From contig JBFWUS010000023.1 in NCBI GenBank assembly GCA_050247155.1, forward strand, positions 4,542 through 68,541: a DNA stretch of 64,000 nt, in the 5' to 3' direction. The notes beneath the pieces are model-generated. The model was given only the letters and a program-made list of their open reading frames with translations. It searched no databases and was not told the origin of the DNA. Below are positions 55,815 through 64,000 of this stretch, one piece after another. Source of the stretch: Mesorhizobium_G sp050247155. GTDB lineage: Bacteria; Pseudomonadota; Alphaproteobacteria; Rhizobiales; Rhizobiaceae. The translations under genes were made by a program, and so were the position numbers. The first letter of the stretch is position 1, and each line of letters begins with the position of its first letter.

Positions 55815-57254
55815 TTACCGGCCGTCAGGCGTCCGCAATCCGAACCACTTGTCCTTGACGGCTTCGTAGTGCTCTTCCGGTTTGTACACCGCGACATTCA
55901 GGCCGAGGAATTTGGCGTCGAGACGGCCGATGGAATTCAGGATCGCGTAGCTGTTGACCACGATATCGTGCTCGTCGCTGGCTAGGTCGATCTGAGCCTG
56001 GATGACATCGGCCTGGGCGTTAAGCACGTCCAGCGTCGTGCGCTGGCCGACATTGCGTTCTTCGATCACGCCGTTCAGCGCGAGTCGCCGTGCTTCGACC
56101 ACGGTGCGGTTTGCCTGCGCGCCCTCCCGAGCCGCATTGTACATGGTCCAGGCCGAAGTCACGCCCTGACGCACGCTGTCGCGATTGACGTCGAGGTTGA
56201 TGCGGGTACGGCCCAGTTCTTCCTTACTCTGCCTCACCTGAGCTGCAACGCGTCCGCCTTGATAAAGCGGGATCGTGAGTTGCGCGCCGATCGTGGCGCT
56301 TGTCTGGTTGGCGCTCGACCAAGTTCCCGAGGGGTCGTCAAGTGTCGATCGGCCGTTGTGGCCCGAGTCCGCGCCATTGTAAGTGTGGTTTAGGCCTAAG
56401 GACGCGTCCAGTTGCGGCAGCAACTGCCCTTCGGTCGACTTTACCGCGTAGCCCGCCGCATCAATCAAATGTTCAGAGGCCAGAATTGCCGGATGCTCCT
56501 CCGCGGCGATTGCTTGCGCTCCGTTCAACGATTTGGGGAGTGACTTAACGACTGCTTTAGCCGCACTGAGCTTGCCTGGCTCGTCGCCGATGATCTGTCG
56601 ATAGACGGCAGCACTTCGCAACGCGCGCGCTTTCGCGTCATTCAGCACAGCGATCGCATTGGCGCGTTCGGCCTCCGCTTGTGCGACGTCAGTGCGGGTG
56701 CCCTCACCTACGTCGAATCGCGAGCGCGCCGCGCGTACCTGCTCATCCAGAAATGCTAGATTCTGTTGCGTCAAGGCCGCGATCTGCCTGTCGCGGATGA
56801 CATCCATGTAAGCGGTGGCGGCATTCAAAAGAATATTCTGTTCTGTGTTACGCAGGCTTTCACGCGACGAACGGACATTCGCTTCGGCATTCCTGACATT
56901 GTTACGTGTCTGAAAACCGTCAAAGAGTGACTGATTGAGTTCGATGCCGAATGTGCCGACCTCAATTCTTTGGCCGCTCGTTCTGTTGCTTTGAGCCGAT
57001 CCGCGGCCACCGTGCGACGTTGTCCGGTTCGTTTCGTATCTGGCAGTTCCTCGCGCCACGATGATCGGCCGATAGCCCGATTTGGCGATCGCCACATTCT
57101 CATCCGTAACGCGCACGCTGGCGCGCGCCGAGTTGAGCTGCGAGTTGAATTTGTAGGCTTTTGCCAGCGCGCCCTGGATGGTCTCGGCGGAGACCGGACC
57201 CATGCCAGCGCTAACCAGAAAAACGGATGCGAGCAGAACCTTGCGAAACGACAA
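55815..57254 (-). CDS. tolC: TolC-family outer-membrane efflux channel
   Basis: Outer-membrane channel of tripartite efflux and type I secretion, 479 residues. Signal peptide of about 23 residues (ending VSA), then ETIQGALAKAYKFNSQLNSAR, long helices, and ARAARSRFDVGEGTRTDVAQAEA-type repeats typical of the family. The start is most likely the TTG at 57254, because AGGAG lies eight bases before it; an in-frame TTG at 57296 would spoil the signal peptide. Confidence 0.92.
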   Translation of the reverse strand: MSFRKVLLASVFLVSAGMGPVSAETIQGALAKAYKFNSQLNSARASVRVTDENVAIAKSGYRPIIVARGTARYETNRTTSHGGRGSAQSNRTSGQRIEVGTFGIELNQSLFDGFQTRNNVRNAEANVRSSRESLRNTEQNILLNAATAYMDVIRDRQIAALTQQNLAFLDEQVRAARSRFDVGEGTRTDVAQAEAERANAIAVLNDAKARALRSAAVYRQIIGDEPGKLSAAKAVVKSLPKSLNGAQAIAAEEHPAILASEHLIDAAGYAVKSTEGQLLPQLDASLGLNHTYNGADSGHNGRSTLDDPSGTWSSANQTSATIGAQLTIPLYQGGRVAAQVRQSKEELGRTRINLDVNRDSVRQGVTSAWTMYNAAREGAQANRTVVEARRLALNGVIEERNVGQRTTLDVLNAQADVIQAQIDLASDEHDIVVNSYAILNSIGRLDAKFLGLNVAVYKPEEHYEAVKDKWFGLRTPDGR

Positions 57255-57395
57255 GCCGCAACTCCTAAACTTTCGAGACGCCGCGCAAACCGCCAAGCGA
57301 ACGCCCTCAGGTCGCGCGCGCCCAGCGTGGCGACCTTTTCATGACAATTTGAACGGAAGCAACACGACTGCGCGGCGCGATGCAAGTACACGATA

Positions 57396-58055
57396 TCAGA
57401 ATTGGAAAGTTGGCGCGGATTCGAATCCGGGGAGTGGCTTAATTGCCGCATTGAAGGCCCGTCGCGCCGTCACCTCGCTCCCGGATTTCAGGTAAAGCTT
57501 GGCAATTGCCGCGTTTCCGTGGCCTTCCACCGCGACCAGTCTGCCGCCTTCCTTGAGTTGCCCAAACAAAGTTTCGGGCACTGATTCGACCGCCCCGCCG
57601 AGGAAGATTACCTCGTATGGCGCTTCATCAGCGTAACCTTGGTTCAGCTCGCCCTGGACGACGGCGACATTGTCGCAGCCCAGAGCACTCAACCGTTCAT
57701 TCGCGCTCGCGGCAAGATGAGGATCGCTTTCCAGCGCAATGACCGAACCGGCCAAGCGTGACAGAAGTGCTGCGCTGTAGCCCGTGCCGCAGCCGATATC
57801 CAACACGATATCGCCAGGGTTGATGGCGGCAAGCTGCAGCAGCTTCGCCAGCGGCGAGGCCTCCATCAGATATCGGGCGGGAGCAATGAGCACGTCTTCA
57901 TCGATATAGGCCAACGCACGGCGTTCGACCGGCACGAATTCCTCGCGAGGAACCTCCAGCATCGCCGAAATCAGCGCAAGATCCGTGACGTCGGTCGTGC
58001 GAACCTGACCGTCGACCATTTTGACGCGCGCCTGCGAAAAATCGATGTCCGCCAT
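57396..58055 (-). CDS. pcm: Protein-L-isoaspartate O-methyltransferase family protein
   Basis: SAM-dependent methyltransferase of 219 residues related to Pcm, which repairs isoaspartyl residues. Seen: MVDGQVRTTDV at the N-terminus, VPREEFVP, and the SAM loop VLDIGCGTGYSAALLSRLAGSV. The alphaproteobacterial members beside tolC are divergent from E. coli Pcm, so true repair activity is inferred. 141 bases before tolC starts. Confidence 0.88.
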   Translation of the reverse strand: MADIDFSQARVKMVDGQVRTTDVTDLALISAMLEVPREEFVPVERRALAYIDEDVLIAPARYLMEASPLAKLLQLAAINPGDIVLDIGCGTGYSAALLSRLAGSVIALESDPHLAASANERLSALGCDNVAVVQGELNQGYADEAPYEVIFLGGAVESVPETLFGQLKEGGRLVAVEGHGNAAIAKLYLKSGSEVTARRAFNAAIKPLPGFESAPTFQF

Positions 58056-58124
58056 GGACTATCCCTCTGGGGCGCCACGCGCCAATGGAACTCTTCGCTG
58101 AGGGGGAACGGCAGATCCGGAGTT

Positions 58125-58198
58125 TGGAGGCCTCGCCCGGAATCGAACCGGGGTGCAAGGATTTGCAGTCCTCTGCGTAACCACTCCGCCACGAGGCC
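58125..58198 (-). tRNA. tRNA-Cys (GCA)
   Basis: Full cloverleaf on the minus strand: acceptor GGCCTCG (58198-58192) pairs with CGAGGCC (58135-58129), discriminator T, encoded CCA (58127-58125). The anticodon loop CTGCAAA gives GCA; the T loop reads GGTTCGATTCC. 74 bases. Confidence 0.97.
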
Positions 58199-58301
58199 TC
58201 GTCACTCCGGGCGTTCCCACACACGGCTCCAATAGGTTGCCGCCAAATCAGCGTCAAGCGGCAGTCAGAAAAAGCGGATCATGTCGTCTCGGGGTTGGCC
58301 C

Positions 58302-58577
58302 TTACTTTTGCTGGTCATCGCGGCTCTGGCGCCGACGCTCCCACCAGATGACCACCCGGCGACGAAATCGCCGCACCGCCGCAAATTCATAGGAAAGCAC
58401 CAGAATGCCGAGCGGAATCATCCAGAACCCGAGTACCGGCAGAAACCCCAATATGCCGAAAACGCACAACGCGACGCCGATCGCGATTCGCAAAGGCCTC
58501 GACTGCGGCATGTGGAATTCGCGGCCGAAGACCGAGATCTTGCGGCGCGGCAGGTGAAATTTTCCCGGCTGCGTCAT
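58302..58577 (-). CDS. Small membrane protein, function unknown
   Basis: Protein of 91 residues with a basic N-terminus, one or two membrane segments (PLRIAIGVALCVFGILGFLP, then LGFWMIPLGILVLSY) and a strongly basic C-terminal tail rich in Arg. I do not recognise the family. ATG at 58577; the frame to 58667 is less supported. It lies between the two tRNA genes. Confidence 0.65.
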   Translation of the reverse strand: MTQPGKFHLPRRKISVFGREFHMPQSRPLRIAIGVALCVFGILGFLPVLGFWMIPLGILVLSYEFAAVRRFRRRVVIWWERRRQSRDDQQK

Positions 58578-58804
58578 CGATATCCCTGTTGCGATCCGCC
58601 GAACTCGGCGGATTTTCCCTGACAACGCCGGACGGACGGGCATCGTTGCCTGTACCGCGTTTCCCACACGTCGCGCGTCATATGGGTCCAGCGATTGAAG
58701 AGCGCCAGCGCCTGCTTTGCCCTGCGGCGATTTTTGTCACACAAGGCGCTTTGCAAAGCGGAAAATGGTTTGCTATAGGCAGCGCCACTTAACCAGAGCG
58801 CTGT

Positions 58805-58879
58805 TCCCCGGTAGCTCAGTGGTAGAGCAACCGGCTGTTAACCGGTTGGTCGCTGGTTCGAATCCGGCCCGGGGAGCCA
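58805..58879 (+). tRNA. tRNA-Asn (GTT), element insertion site
   Basis: Full cloverleaf: acceptor TCCCCGG (58805-58811) with CCGGGGA (58869-58875), discriminator G, encoded CCA (58877-58879). The anticodon loop CTGTTAA gives GTT; D-loop AGCTCAGTGGTAGAGC; T loop GGTTCGAATCC. 75 bases. The serine recombinase frame enters the gene from the 3' side up to 58838, so the 3' half (from about 58840) is the likely attachment core of the integrated element. Confidence 0.97.
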
Positions 58880-60511
58880 CTTCGGTACAAAACTGCGAAC
58901 TCCGATCCCCGCAGTTTCCACTCCAGGCTTTCCTCCGGACGCCACGAGCGTGTTAAAGAGTTGGAGAGCCGATCCACGGATCACGATTTGAACCGTTCCG
59001 ACTTCGGCGCGCTGCACGATCTTCTGAACGTGACTCCTTCGGAAGCTGCCGTCGTCACGTCTCAAGCCCTCCTTCGCGAGGCGGATGAACTGTTCCAGTG
59101 CCGCCGGAGTGATTTCCGCTCCATTTGTGTCTCTGGCCTCGGCCCGCTCCACGTCGGATCGGGCTGCATCCCGGATTCGCTTCAGCTCGGCGATCCTCCC
59201 CTTCAGATTCGGATCATCCAGTTCGGCCAGCCCGTTCTCAATTGCCTCATAGAGGCGAGTGAGCTTCGACTCGGCATCGCCGGCCTGGCGCCTCAACGCC
59301 TCCACCCGCTCCTTCTCCTTCTCCGCATGGGCCTTCCGCATCCCCATCAGGCCACCCAGAGCCTGCCGAAGCCGTGTTGGCTCCAAGAGCCGCCGCTCGA
59401 CGTGTTCGACCACAAGCCCATCCAACTCGGCCATTGGGATCGTCCGGCCCTTGCAGCCGGTCTTGCCCTGCCGCGCGGCCGTACAGCAGGTGTAGTAGCG
59501 ATATTCCTTGCCCTTGCCGGAGGTCCGCAGGGTCATCGCTCCCCCACAATCAGCGCAAAAGACCACGCCCCCAAGGAGCGTCGGGCCGTTCACGAATCGC
59601 GGAGCCTTGAGCTGGGCCGATCGTGACTTGAGCATCTCCTGCACCTGCTCGAACACCTCCCGCTCGACAATCGCCGGAACCGCGACCTCGACGACGTCCT
59701 CCGGGCTCTTCGTGGTGCCCCTCCGCTTTCCACTCACGTTGAAGCGATGGACCCCGATATATGTTGTGCGGGTCAGCAACTCGTGGACCGCTCCGACTCC
59801 CCAGCGGCCACCGGTCTGCGTACGCAGACCGCGCTCGTTCAGATAACCCGCAATCTGCCTAACGCCCATCGCGCCTTCGCCGTCGCCTATCCTTGCGAGG
59901 CGGAAAATAAGCCGCACCGTTTCGATCTGAATGGGATCTGGCTCGATTTTCTTCTTCGTTCGCGCACCGCGCGTTTCAGCGGCAACGATTTTGTAGCCAA
60001 AAGGCGGCCGTGAGCCGTTCCAGTAGCCTTGGCGTGCATTTTCGCGCATGGCGCGCAATGTGTGCTTGGCGTTCTCCTTCGACTGGTATTCATCGAAGAG
60101 CGCCATGATCTGGCGCATCATCACGCTCATCGGATCGTCCCCGAGGTCCTGCGTGATCGAGGTCAACCTGACACCGTTCTTGGCTAGGCGGCGAACGTAG
60201 AATTCGAGCTGAAACTGATCGCGGAAGAAGCGCGAGAAAGAGTGAACGATGATGGTGTCGAACGGCGCCGGCCGCTGAGACGCCTCGTCCATCATCCGTT
60301 GGAAAGCTGGGCGCTTGTCGTCAGTCGCGCTCGCCCCAGGCTCGACGAACTCCGCAACCACCTCGATCCCTCTCGAAGCACAATAGCCTTGGAGTTGCCG
60401 ACGCTGGTCGGGAATGGAGAGGTCTTGCTCGGCCTGCCGGCCCGTGGAGACCCGAAGATAGAGTGCGGCACGCCCCGGCAGGGCCAAGGCGGGTGTCGCG
60501 TCGGCGTTCAT
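58838..60511 (-). CDS. Large serine recombinase (integrase)
   Basis: Site-specific recombinase of 557 residues. N-terminal catalytic domain with YLRVSTGRQAEQDLSI (nucleophile Ser about residue 22) and IIVHSFSRFFRD; recombinase domain with GYWNGSRPPFGYKI; zinc ribbon CADCGGAMTLR...CCTAARQGKTGC; then a coiled-coil region (residues about 395-460). The last 14 or so codons (GPDSNQRPTG) and the stop lie inside tRNA-Asn, so integration supplied the present C-terminus. GGAGG lies six bases before the ATG. Confidence 0.93.
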   Translation of the reverse strand: MNADATPALALPGRAALYLRVSTGRQAEQDLSIPDQRRQLQGYCASRGIEVVAEFVEPGASATDDKRPAFQRMMDEASQRPAPFDTIIVHSFSRFFRDQFQLEFYVRRLAKNGVRLTSITQDLGDDPMSVMMRQIMALFDEYQSKENAKHTLRAMRENARQGYWNGSRPPFGYKIVAAETRGARTKKKIEPDPIQIETVRLIFRLARIGDGEGAMGVRQIAGYLNERGLRTQTGGRWGVGAVHELLTRTTYIGVHRFNVSGKRRGTTKSPEDVVEVAVPAIVEREVFEQVQEMLKSRSAQLKAPRFVNGPTLLGGVVFCADCGGAMTLRTSGKGKEYRYYTCCTAARQGKTGCKGRTIPMAELDGLVVEHVERRLLEPTRLRQALGGLMGMRKAHAEKEKERVEALRRQAGDAESKLTRLYEAIENGLAELDDPNLKGRIAELKRIRDAARSDVERAEARDTNGAEITPAALEQFIRLAKEGLRRDDGSFRRSHVQKIVQRAEVGTVQIVIRGSALQLFNTLVASGGKPGVETAGIGVRSFVPKWLPGPDSNQRPTG

Positions 60512-60532
60512 TCGAGACCTCCGTTGGAACGG

Positions 60533-60778
60533 CTACTTGTTGATGCCGAGGATATCGTCCAGCTTGTCGCCGAAATAGAGCTCGTAAAGCTCAAGCTCCT
60601 CAACAAAGACCGGCACCTCGTCGGGCCAGTCGTCGACAATCTTCGGGGTCCACTTCGGCTTCGGCCGACGCGGGGCTCGCGTGCGCGCCGGACGCTTCCC
60701 ACTTCGGTCCCCATAGAAATCGAAGTAATCGACCTCACCACGATCCGGCGCAGGGACAAGATGTTTCTTAGCGGACAT
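60533..60778 (-). CDS. Small acidic-tailed protein upstream of the recombinase
   Basis: Protein of 81 residues: basic, Pro/Arg-rich middle (KRPARTRAPRRPKPKW) and an acidic C-terminus (DDWPDEVPVFVEELELYELYFGDKLDDIL). No family recognised. Ends 21 bases before the recombinase start in the same direction, so they share a transcript. A regulator or directionality factor of the recombinase would fit the position, but nothing in the sequence proves it. Confidence 0.6.
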   Translation of the reverse strand: MSAKKHLVPAPDRGEVDYFDFYGDRSGKRPARTRAPRRPKPKWTPKIVDDWPDEVPVFVEELELYELYFGDKLDDILGINK

Positions 60779-61117
60779 GCCGCTAGTTTCATGCTAAAAG
60801 CTCGTTTTCTCAATGCGATAGCCCATTTTCTTAACTCCAGAAGCCGGATACTGCATCGAGCCAACGACGGCCGTAGGGTCAACGAGACGGCTACCGCGTA
60901 GTTCAGAAACGTGCACGCGTCGGCGCATTTCGCACCGTGGCGTAGTTTTTCGAAGCGGCTATTAGCACCATGAGTGGCTTGCAGTCACTAAACAGGTTCA
61001 ATGTTCGCTTTTAGCTCGTTCAAGTCGAGCACTATCTGCCGTGAGCTTCCCGGGGGAACCCACTCGAACTGGCGGCATGAGCCCTGTATCCTTCTGGCGC
61101 GCCGACGAGGGGGACCA
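60779..61117. promoter_or_regulatory. 339-bp divergent intergenic region in the mobile element
   Basis: No convincing gene. It separates the minus-strand recombinase operon from the plus-strand small gene at 61118 and should hold both promoters. I see no clear operator or long repeat. Confidence 0.35.
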
Positions 61118-61405
61118 GTGTTCAGTGCGTTTGCCCGATGGCTCCAACACCGCCGCGACATCCGGCGCCGTTGGCAGCGTGATGCTCGACAGCTGATCGA
61201 CGAAGACGAGCCTGGCGCCTACTACGCCGCGCAGCGCCTCGTCGCGCGCAGCCGGATCCAAGGTGATCGGGCAAGGTTTTGGCATTGGGCAAAGGTCGCC
61301 TCGGAAGTCGCAAGGCTTTCCACCGTTGCCGAGATGGACAGGGCAGTTCTCCAGCGGATCGTCGATGATGAGGAGTCAACCGCCGGTCGCAATCGCGCAG
61401 GATAG
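61118..61405 (+). CDS. Small helical protein, function unknown
   Basis: Protein of 95 residues, highly charged and probably all-helical: FSAFARWLQHRRDIRRRWQR then ARFWHWAKVASEVARLSTVAEMDRAVLQRIVDDEE. The start is GTG 61118, preceded by GAGGGGG at six bases; an open frame from 61001 lacks a ribosome site. Not assigned to a family, but the codon pattern and ribosome site look genuine. Typical small cargo of an integrated element. Confidence 0.6.
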   Translation: MFSAFARWLQHRRDIRRRWQRDARQLIDEDEPGAYYAAQRLVARSRIQGDRARFWHWAKVASEVARLSTVAEMDRAVLQRIVDDEESTAGRNRAG

Positions 61406-61730
61406 CCGCACGGCAAACCGGTGAGCCCATCTGCACCGCGCTACATGCTGTTGCCTTTATCGCGGCTGCCTGCCCCGATCTGGCGGCCCCTCCCGCATAT
61501 CGACTGGCGGGAACCCTAAAGTGGGATGCCTATGCCAGGCTCGTCGTCCTGAACCCCTCGAACTGCTAGCGTAAGCCTTGTATCCTCGCGCCAAAGGACG
61601 ATTCGGGGGCTCCAAGAAAGCAGATCTTTTTGTGGACAGAGAGCTGGACGATGGTTCGAAAAGGCTTGGCGGACCGGGTAGAACATAATAAGAACATCAG
61701 TAGTGGCAAACCTGCTTTGGGAACGTGTGG
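61406..61730. other. Intergenic region before the DNA methyltransferase
   Basis: Contains a 67-codon frame (61369-61569) with protein-like composition but no ATG, GTG or TTG start, possibly a decayed gene. Further on a 20-codon frame (GTG 61703 to TAA 61765) overlaps the methyltransferase start in another phase and could be a leader. No clear promoter. Confidence 0.3.
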
Positions 61731-63095
61731 ATGAGCTGGACCCTGCATACTCGAGAAGCCCTTAACGCAAGCGCTCCCCTAACCCAGCCCTCCCTTTCGG
61801 TCGTTGATCTATTCAGTGGAGCTGGCGGAATCTCGGAAGGCTTCCGGCAAGCCGGCTTTGCCATTCTGGCAGGAAGCGATAACGATCCTGATGCGCTCGC
61901 GACCTTCGCAGCAAATTTCCGCGAGGCGCAGGCGATCCACGGCGATATACGCCGGCCCGCCGTGAAGGAGCAGGTTCTAGATTTCGCGCGGCGCGCGGCC
62001 GTCCTAGTGGGAGGGCCGCCTTGCCAAGCTTTCTCGCAGGTTCGCAACCACACCCGGATGATCGACGATCCCCGAAATTCGTTGTACCGCGAATTTGTGG
62101 AAACGCTCCGTGCAGCCCTCCCGCGTGCCTTTGTCATGGAGAATGTGACGGGCATGGATCAGATGGGCGCGCGGGAACAGATCTTGACCGACCTCTCGCT
62201 GGACGGCGAGTACGAGGTACGCGCGCAGATCGTTGATGCAGCCGACTTCGGGGTGCCGCAGACGCGAAAGCGCCTGTTGTTTCTTGGTATCCGTAAGGGG
62301 CTGGGGGTGACTGCTCCAGTTCTCCACGGTTCGAGCGCCACCGATTCTGTCGTGCTGGCTCGCTTCACCGGCGAGCGCCGGCCACGCTACCAATTGGTCA
62401 TTCAGCAAAACCTGTTGAGCATGCGTCTCGCTGAAAGGTTGGTGGATAGCGAGGATTTGACGGCAGTTAGCGCGGCGCAGGCGATTTCGGACCTCGCTTC
62501 ACTACCGGTCGGAAACCGTCAGGACGAATTGGACTGGGACCGCCTACCTGAACCGGCCAGCGCCTATCAACGGATGATGCGCGCAAATTCTGGCGAAAAG
62601 GCCGCAAACGTTCAGGTGCCGCGTATCAACAAGGATACGGAACTGCGGCTCCGGGGAATACCTCAGGGAGGCAACCATCGAGATTTGCGCGAGGCGCTTC
62701 TCGGACGTTATCTAACAGGGCAGCGGTGGGGCCAAGACAATGGCAGCGGCAAGCTGTCACGGAAGCACTTCTATGCTTACCGCCGCCTCCATCCCGCGCT
62801 TTGGGCATGGACACTGAATACTAAAGCCGATTGTGTCTATCACTATGAAGCGCCGCGGGCACTCTCGGTCCGCGAACTGGCGCGGTTGCAGTCCTTTCCG
62901 GACCGCTTCGTCTTCACGACCGATCCTCGGCGCGGGCTCCTTGAAGGGCGCCACGATGGTGGACCAGCTCATTCGCGCTACCGGCAGGTTGGCAACGCAG
63001 TCCCCCCGCTTCTTGCCAAAAGTGTAGCGCAGAGCCTGCTCGATGCGTTTAATGCCTCTCGCGAAACGGAAGAGATTCGCCTGAAGGCAGGATAA
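61731..63095 (+). CDS. C5-cytosine DNA methyltransferase
   Basis: Modification enzyme of about 454 residues. Seen: motif I VVDLFSGAGGISEGFRQAG, motif IV GGPPCQAFSQV with the catalytic Cys, motif VI ENVTGM, motif VIII QIVDAADFGVPQTRKRLL, and the C-terminal motif IX/X region SVRELARLQSFPDRF and RQVGNAVPPLLA. The target site is not predictable. Start: ATG 61731, or GTG 61725 two codons before. The restriction gene follows after 4 bases. Confidence 0.93.
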   Translation: MSWTLHTREALNASAPLTQPSLSVVDLFSGAGGISEGFRQAGFAILAGSDNDPDALATFAANFREAQAIHGDIRRPAVKEQVLDFARRAAVLVGGPPCQAFSQVRNHTRMIDDPRNSLYREFVETLRAALPRAFVMENVTGMDQMGAREQILTDLSLDGEYEVRAQIVDAADFGVPQTRKRLLFLGIRKGLGVTAPVLHGSSATDSVVLARFTGERRPRYQLVIQQNLLSMRLAERLVDSEDLTAVSAAQAISDLASLPVGNRQDELDWDRLPEPASAYQRMMRANSGEKAANVQVPRINKDTELRLRGIPQGGNHRDLREALLGRYLTGQRWGQDNGSGKLSRKHFYAYRRLHPALWAWTLNTKADCVYHYEAPRALSVRELARLQSFPDRFVFTTDPRRGLLEGRHDGGPAHSRYRQVGNAVPPLLAKSVAQSLLDAFNASRETEEIRLKAG

Positions 63096-63099
63096 GCGG

Positions 63100-63957
63100 A
63101 TGGAAGAGGAGGAAGTCCTCCAAGCTGAAACGAGCGCCACGGCAGAGAAGGAAGCGGTCGACCGCGCATTCGGCGCTGAGAACCGGAACCGGCTGATCAA
63201 CCGCTATTTCGAGACTTCGGCGCCGGAAGGCATCAACCCTGGCAACGCGTGGCAGCATGTTTATCGATTGCTCTTGTGGTCGGACCCGACCACCGGACTT
63301 GCGCATTGCTATGAGAGTGACAAGTCACAACCCGGCAAGCCTTGGTATGGGCGTTCGCTGGCCTTTCACGATTGGGTGTGTGGGAGCTTGGGTATCAGCC
63401 CCAGCAGCTTGGCGCACGAAATCGATTGGCTGTTCATAAAGGCCTGCACTGATTTGGCAGAAGCCATGCTGCGGCGGGAAGCGCGACGGAATGAAGTCGC
63501 GCGCGAACAGCGCCTGCCCTATGGCGAGCGCGGCTTTCCGGAGCCTGGTACCGATCCTGAACTCGCCGCCATCATTAAGGGTACGCTCCAATCTTATCTT
63601 GCCGGAGACCCGCCTGAGGAGATCTGGCACGCCGTGACGCAGAAGGTTCGGCAGTTTCTTGCTGTGCAAAACAAGCGCAAGAATCTCGTTGGCGAAGGTT
63701 TTGAGGATGTGCTTGCTCAGGTCGTCCGGCGGGCGTGCGGAGTGGATGAAACCTCCGTCCGGACCCGGAGCCTGCTTTTTGAAATTCCGGGGTTTAACCG
63801 CGCCCGCCAGGGCGGCAAGGAAAACAAGGTTGATCTTGCAATCGTGCGGCCGGCGATGCGAACGCTGGTGACCGCTGTCAATGACCACGGAATCGGGACC
63901 CCCTATTTTCACGTAAAAGGGACCCCCTTGTTGGGTGGTGAGGGGCACGCCGGTTAG
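63100..63957 (+). pseudogene. Probable type II restriction endonuclease, interrupted by an IS end
   Basis: The frame encodes 285 residues, of which about 258 look native. It follows the methyltransferase by 4 bases, which suggests the partner nuclease. Near the end GGKENKVDLAIVRPAMRTLVTA recalls a PD-(D/E)XK core where a Lys-Trp-Ser segment would follow; instead the sequence switches at about 63876 into unrelated sequence (DHGIGTPYFHVKG) and stops at 63957. The end of the catalytic core would then be lost. Family assignment is by pattern and context only. Confidence 0.6.
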
Positions 63958-64000
63958 CGCCCGATCAGGCGGAGCTGGTCGGGGTTGCACAGCCTGATCG
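63876..64000. mobile_element. Left end of an insertion sequence, possibly IS21-like
   Basis: Begins with TGTCAATGACC inside the restriction gene. GGGACCCCC occurs twice in direct orientation (63895-63903 and 63919-63927, 24 bases apart), recalling the repeated terminal binding sites of IS21-family elements. No transposase is in the window; the element runs off the right edge. The boundary is inferred from the break in the endonuclease frame. Confidence 0.5.

Noticed and set aside
58838..58880. GPDSNQRPTG tail as a conserved protein motif
   Set aside because: This is only the reverse-strand translation of the tRNA-Asn 3' half, not a functional domain.

Overview
The window looks like a chromosomal segment of a high-GC alphaproteobacterium of the Hyphomicrobiales, most likely close to Mesorhizobium or another Phyllobacteriaceae. 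I infer this from gene content and order: glyA-nrdR-ribD-ribE-ribH-nusB; ubiquinol-cytochrome c chaperone-DUF177-plsX-fabH-ihfA-merR beside a divergent bamE; pcm-tolC-(pqq)-popZ-valS; an exoR-type regulator; a proton-pumping pyrophosphatase; and a DUF2497/PopZ polarity protein. No rRNA or sequence search was available, so the genus is an inference.

Left part (1-16500): the end of moaA, two exporters, then mobA-mobB (molybdenum cofactor nucleotide attachment) split by a 267-bp palindromic element, and an EpmB-like lysine aminomutase. These are followed by a basic amino-acid ABC importer (binding protein and two permeases, no ATPase), a phosphatase, and a coupled dehydrogenase-DUF3299-AlkD set. 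Next come an Lrp regulator, a UDG/GST pair, a membrane-anchored nuclease, a membrane histidine kinase, cobT and small proteins.

Middle (16500-38150): the fatty-acid/phospholipid block (merR, ihfA, fabH, plsX, DUF177, chaperone) and bamE. A two-gene unit at 21694-25770 pairs a 123-residue protein that looks like a ubiquitin/MoaD-type beta-grasp protein ending in Gly-Gly with a 1233-residue DUF4132 protein. I consider it the best candidate for an undescribed system. An MBL persulfide-dioxygenase-like gene, a 1-Cys peroxiredoxin and hppA follow. The riboflavin/nusB operon and glyA come next, with glyA bracketed by two toxin-antitoxin modules (AbrB/PIN and DUF1778/GNAT).

Right part (38150-58880): divergent purine/pyrimidine permeases (NCS2 with a frameshifted tail, NCS1), xthA, an MFS gene, exoR overlapping ilvD, a FadL-type porin, valS, popZ, a full pqqABCDE operon placed between popZ and tolC, pcm, tRNA-Cys and tRNA-Asn.

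Far right (58880-64000): an integrated mobile element starting at the 3' end of tRNA-Asn. A large serine recombinase reads into the tRNA, followed by small hypothetical genes, a C5-cytosine DNA methyltransferase and a probable restriction endonuclease. The endonuclease gene appears cut by the end of an insertion sequence at about 63876. The element and the IS continue past the window.
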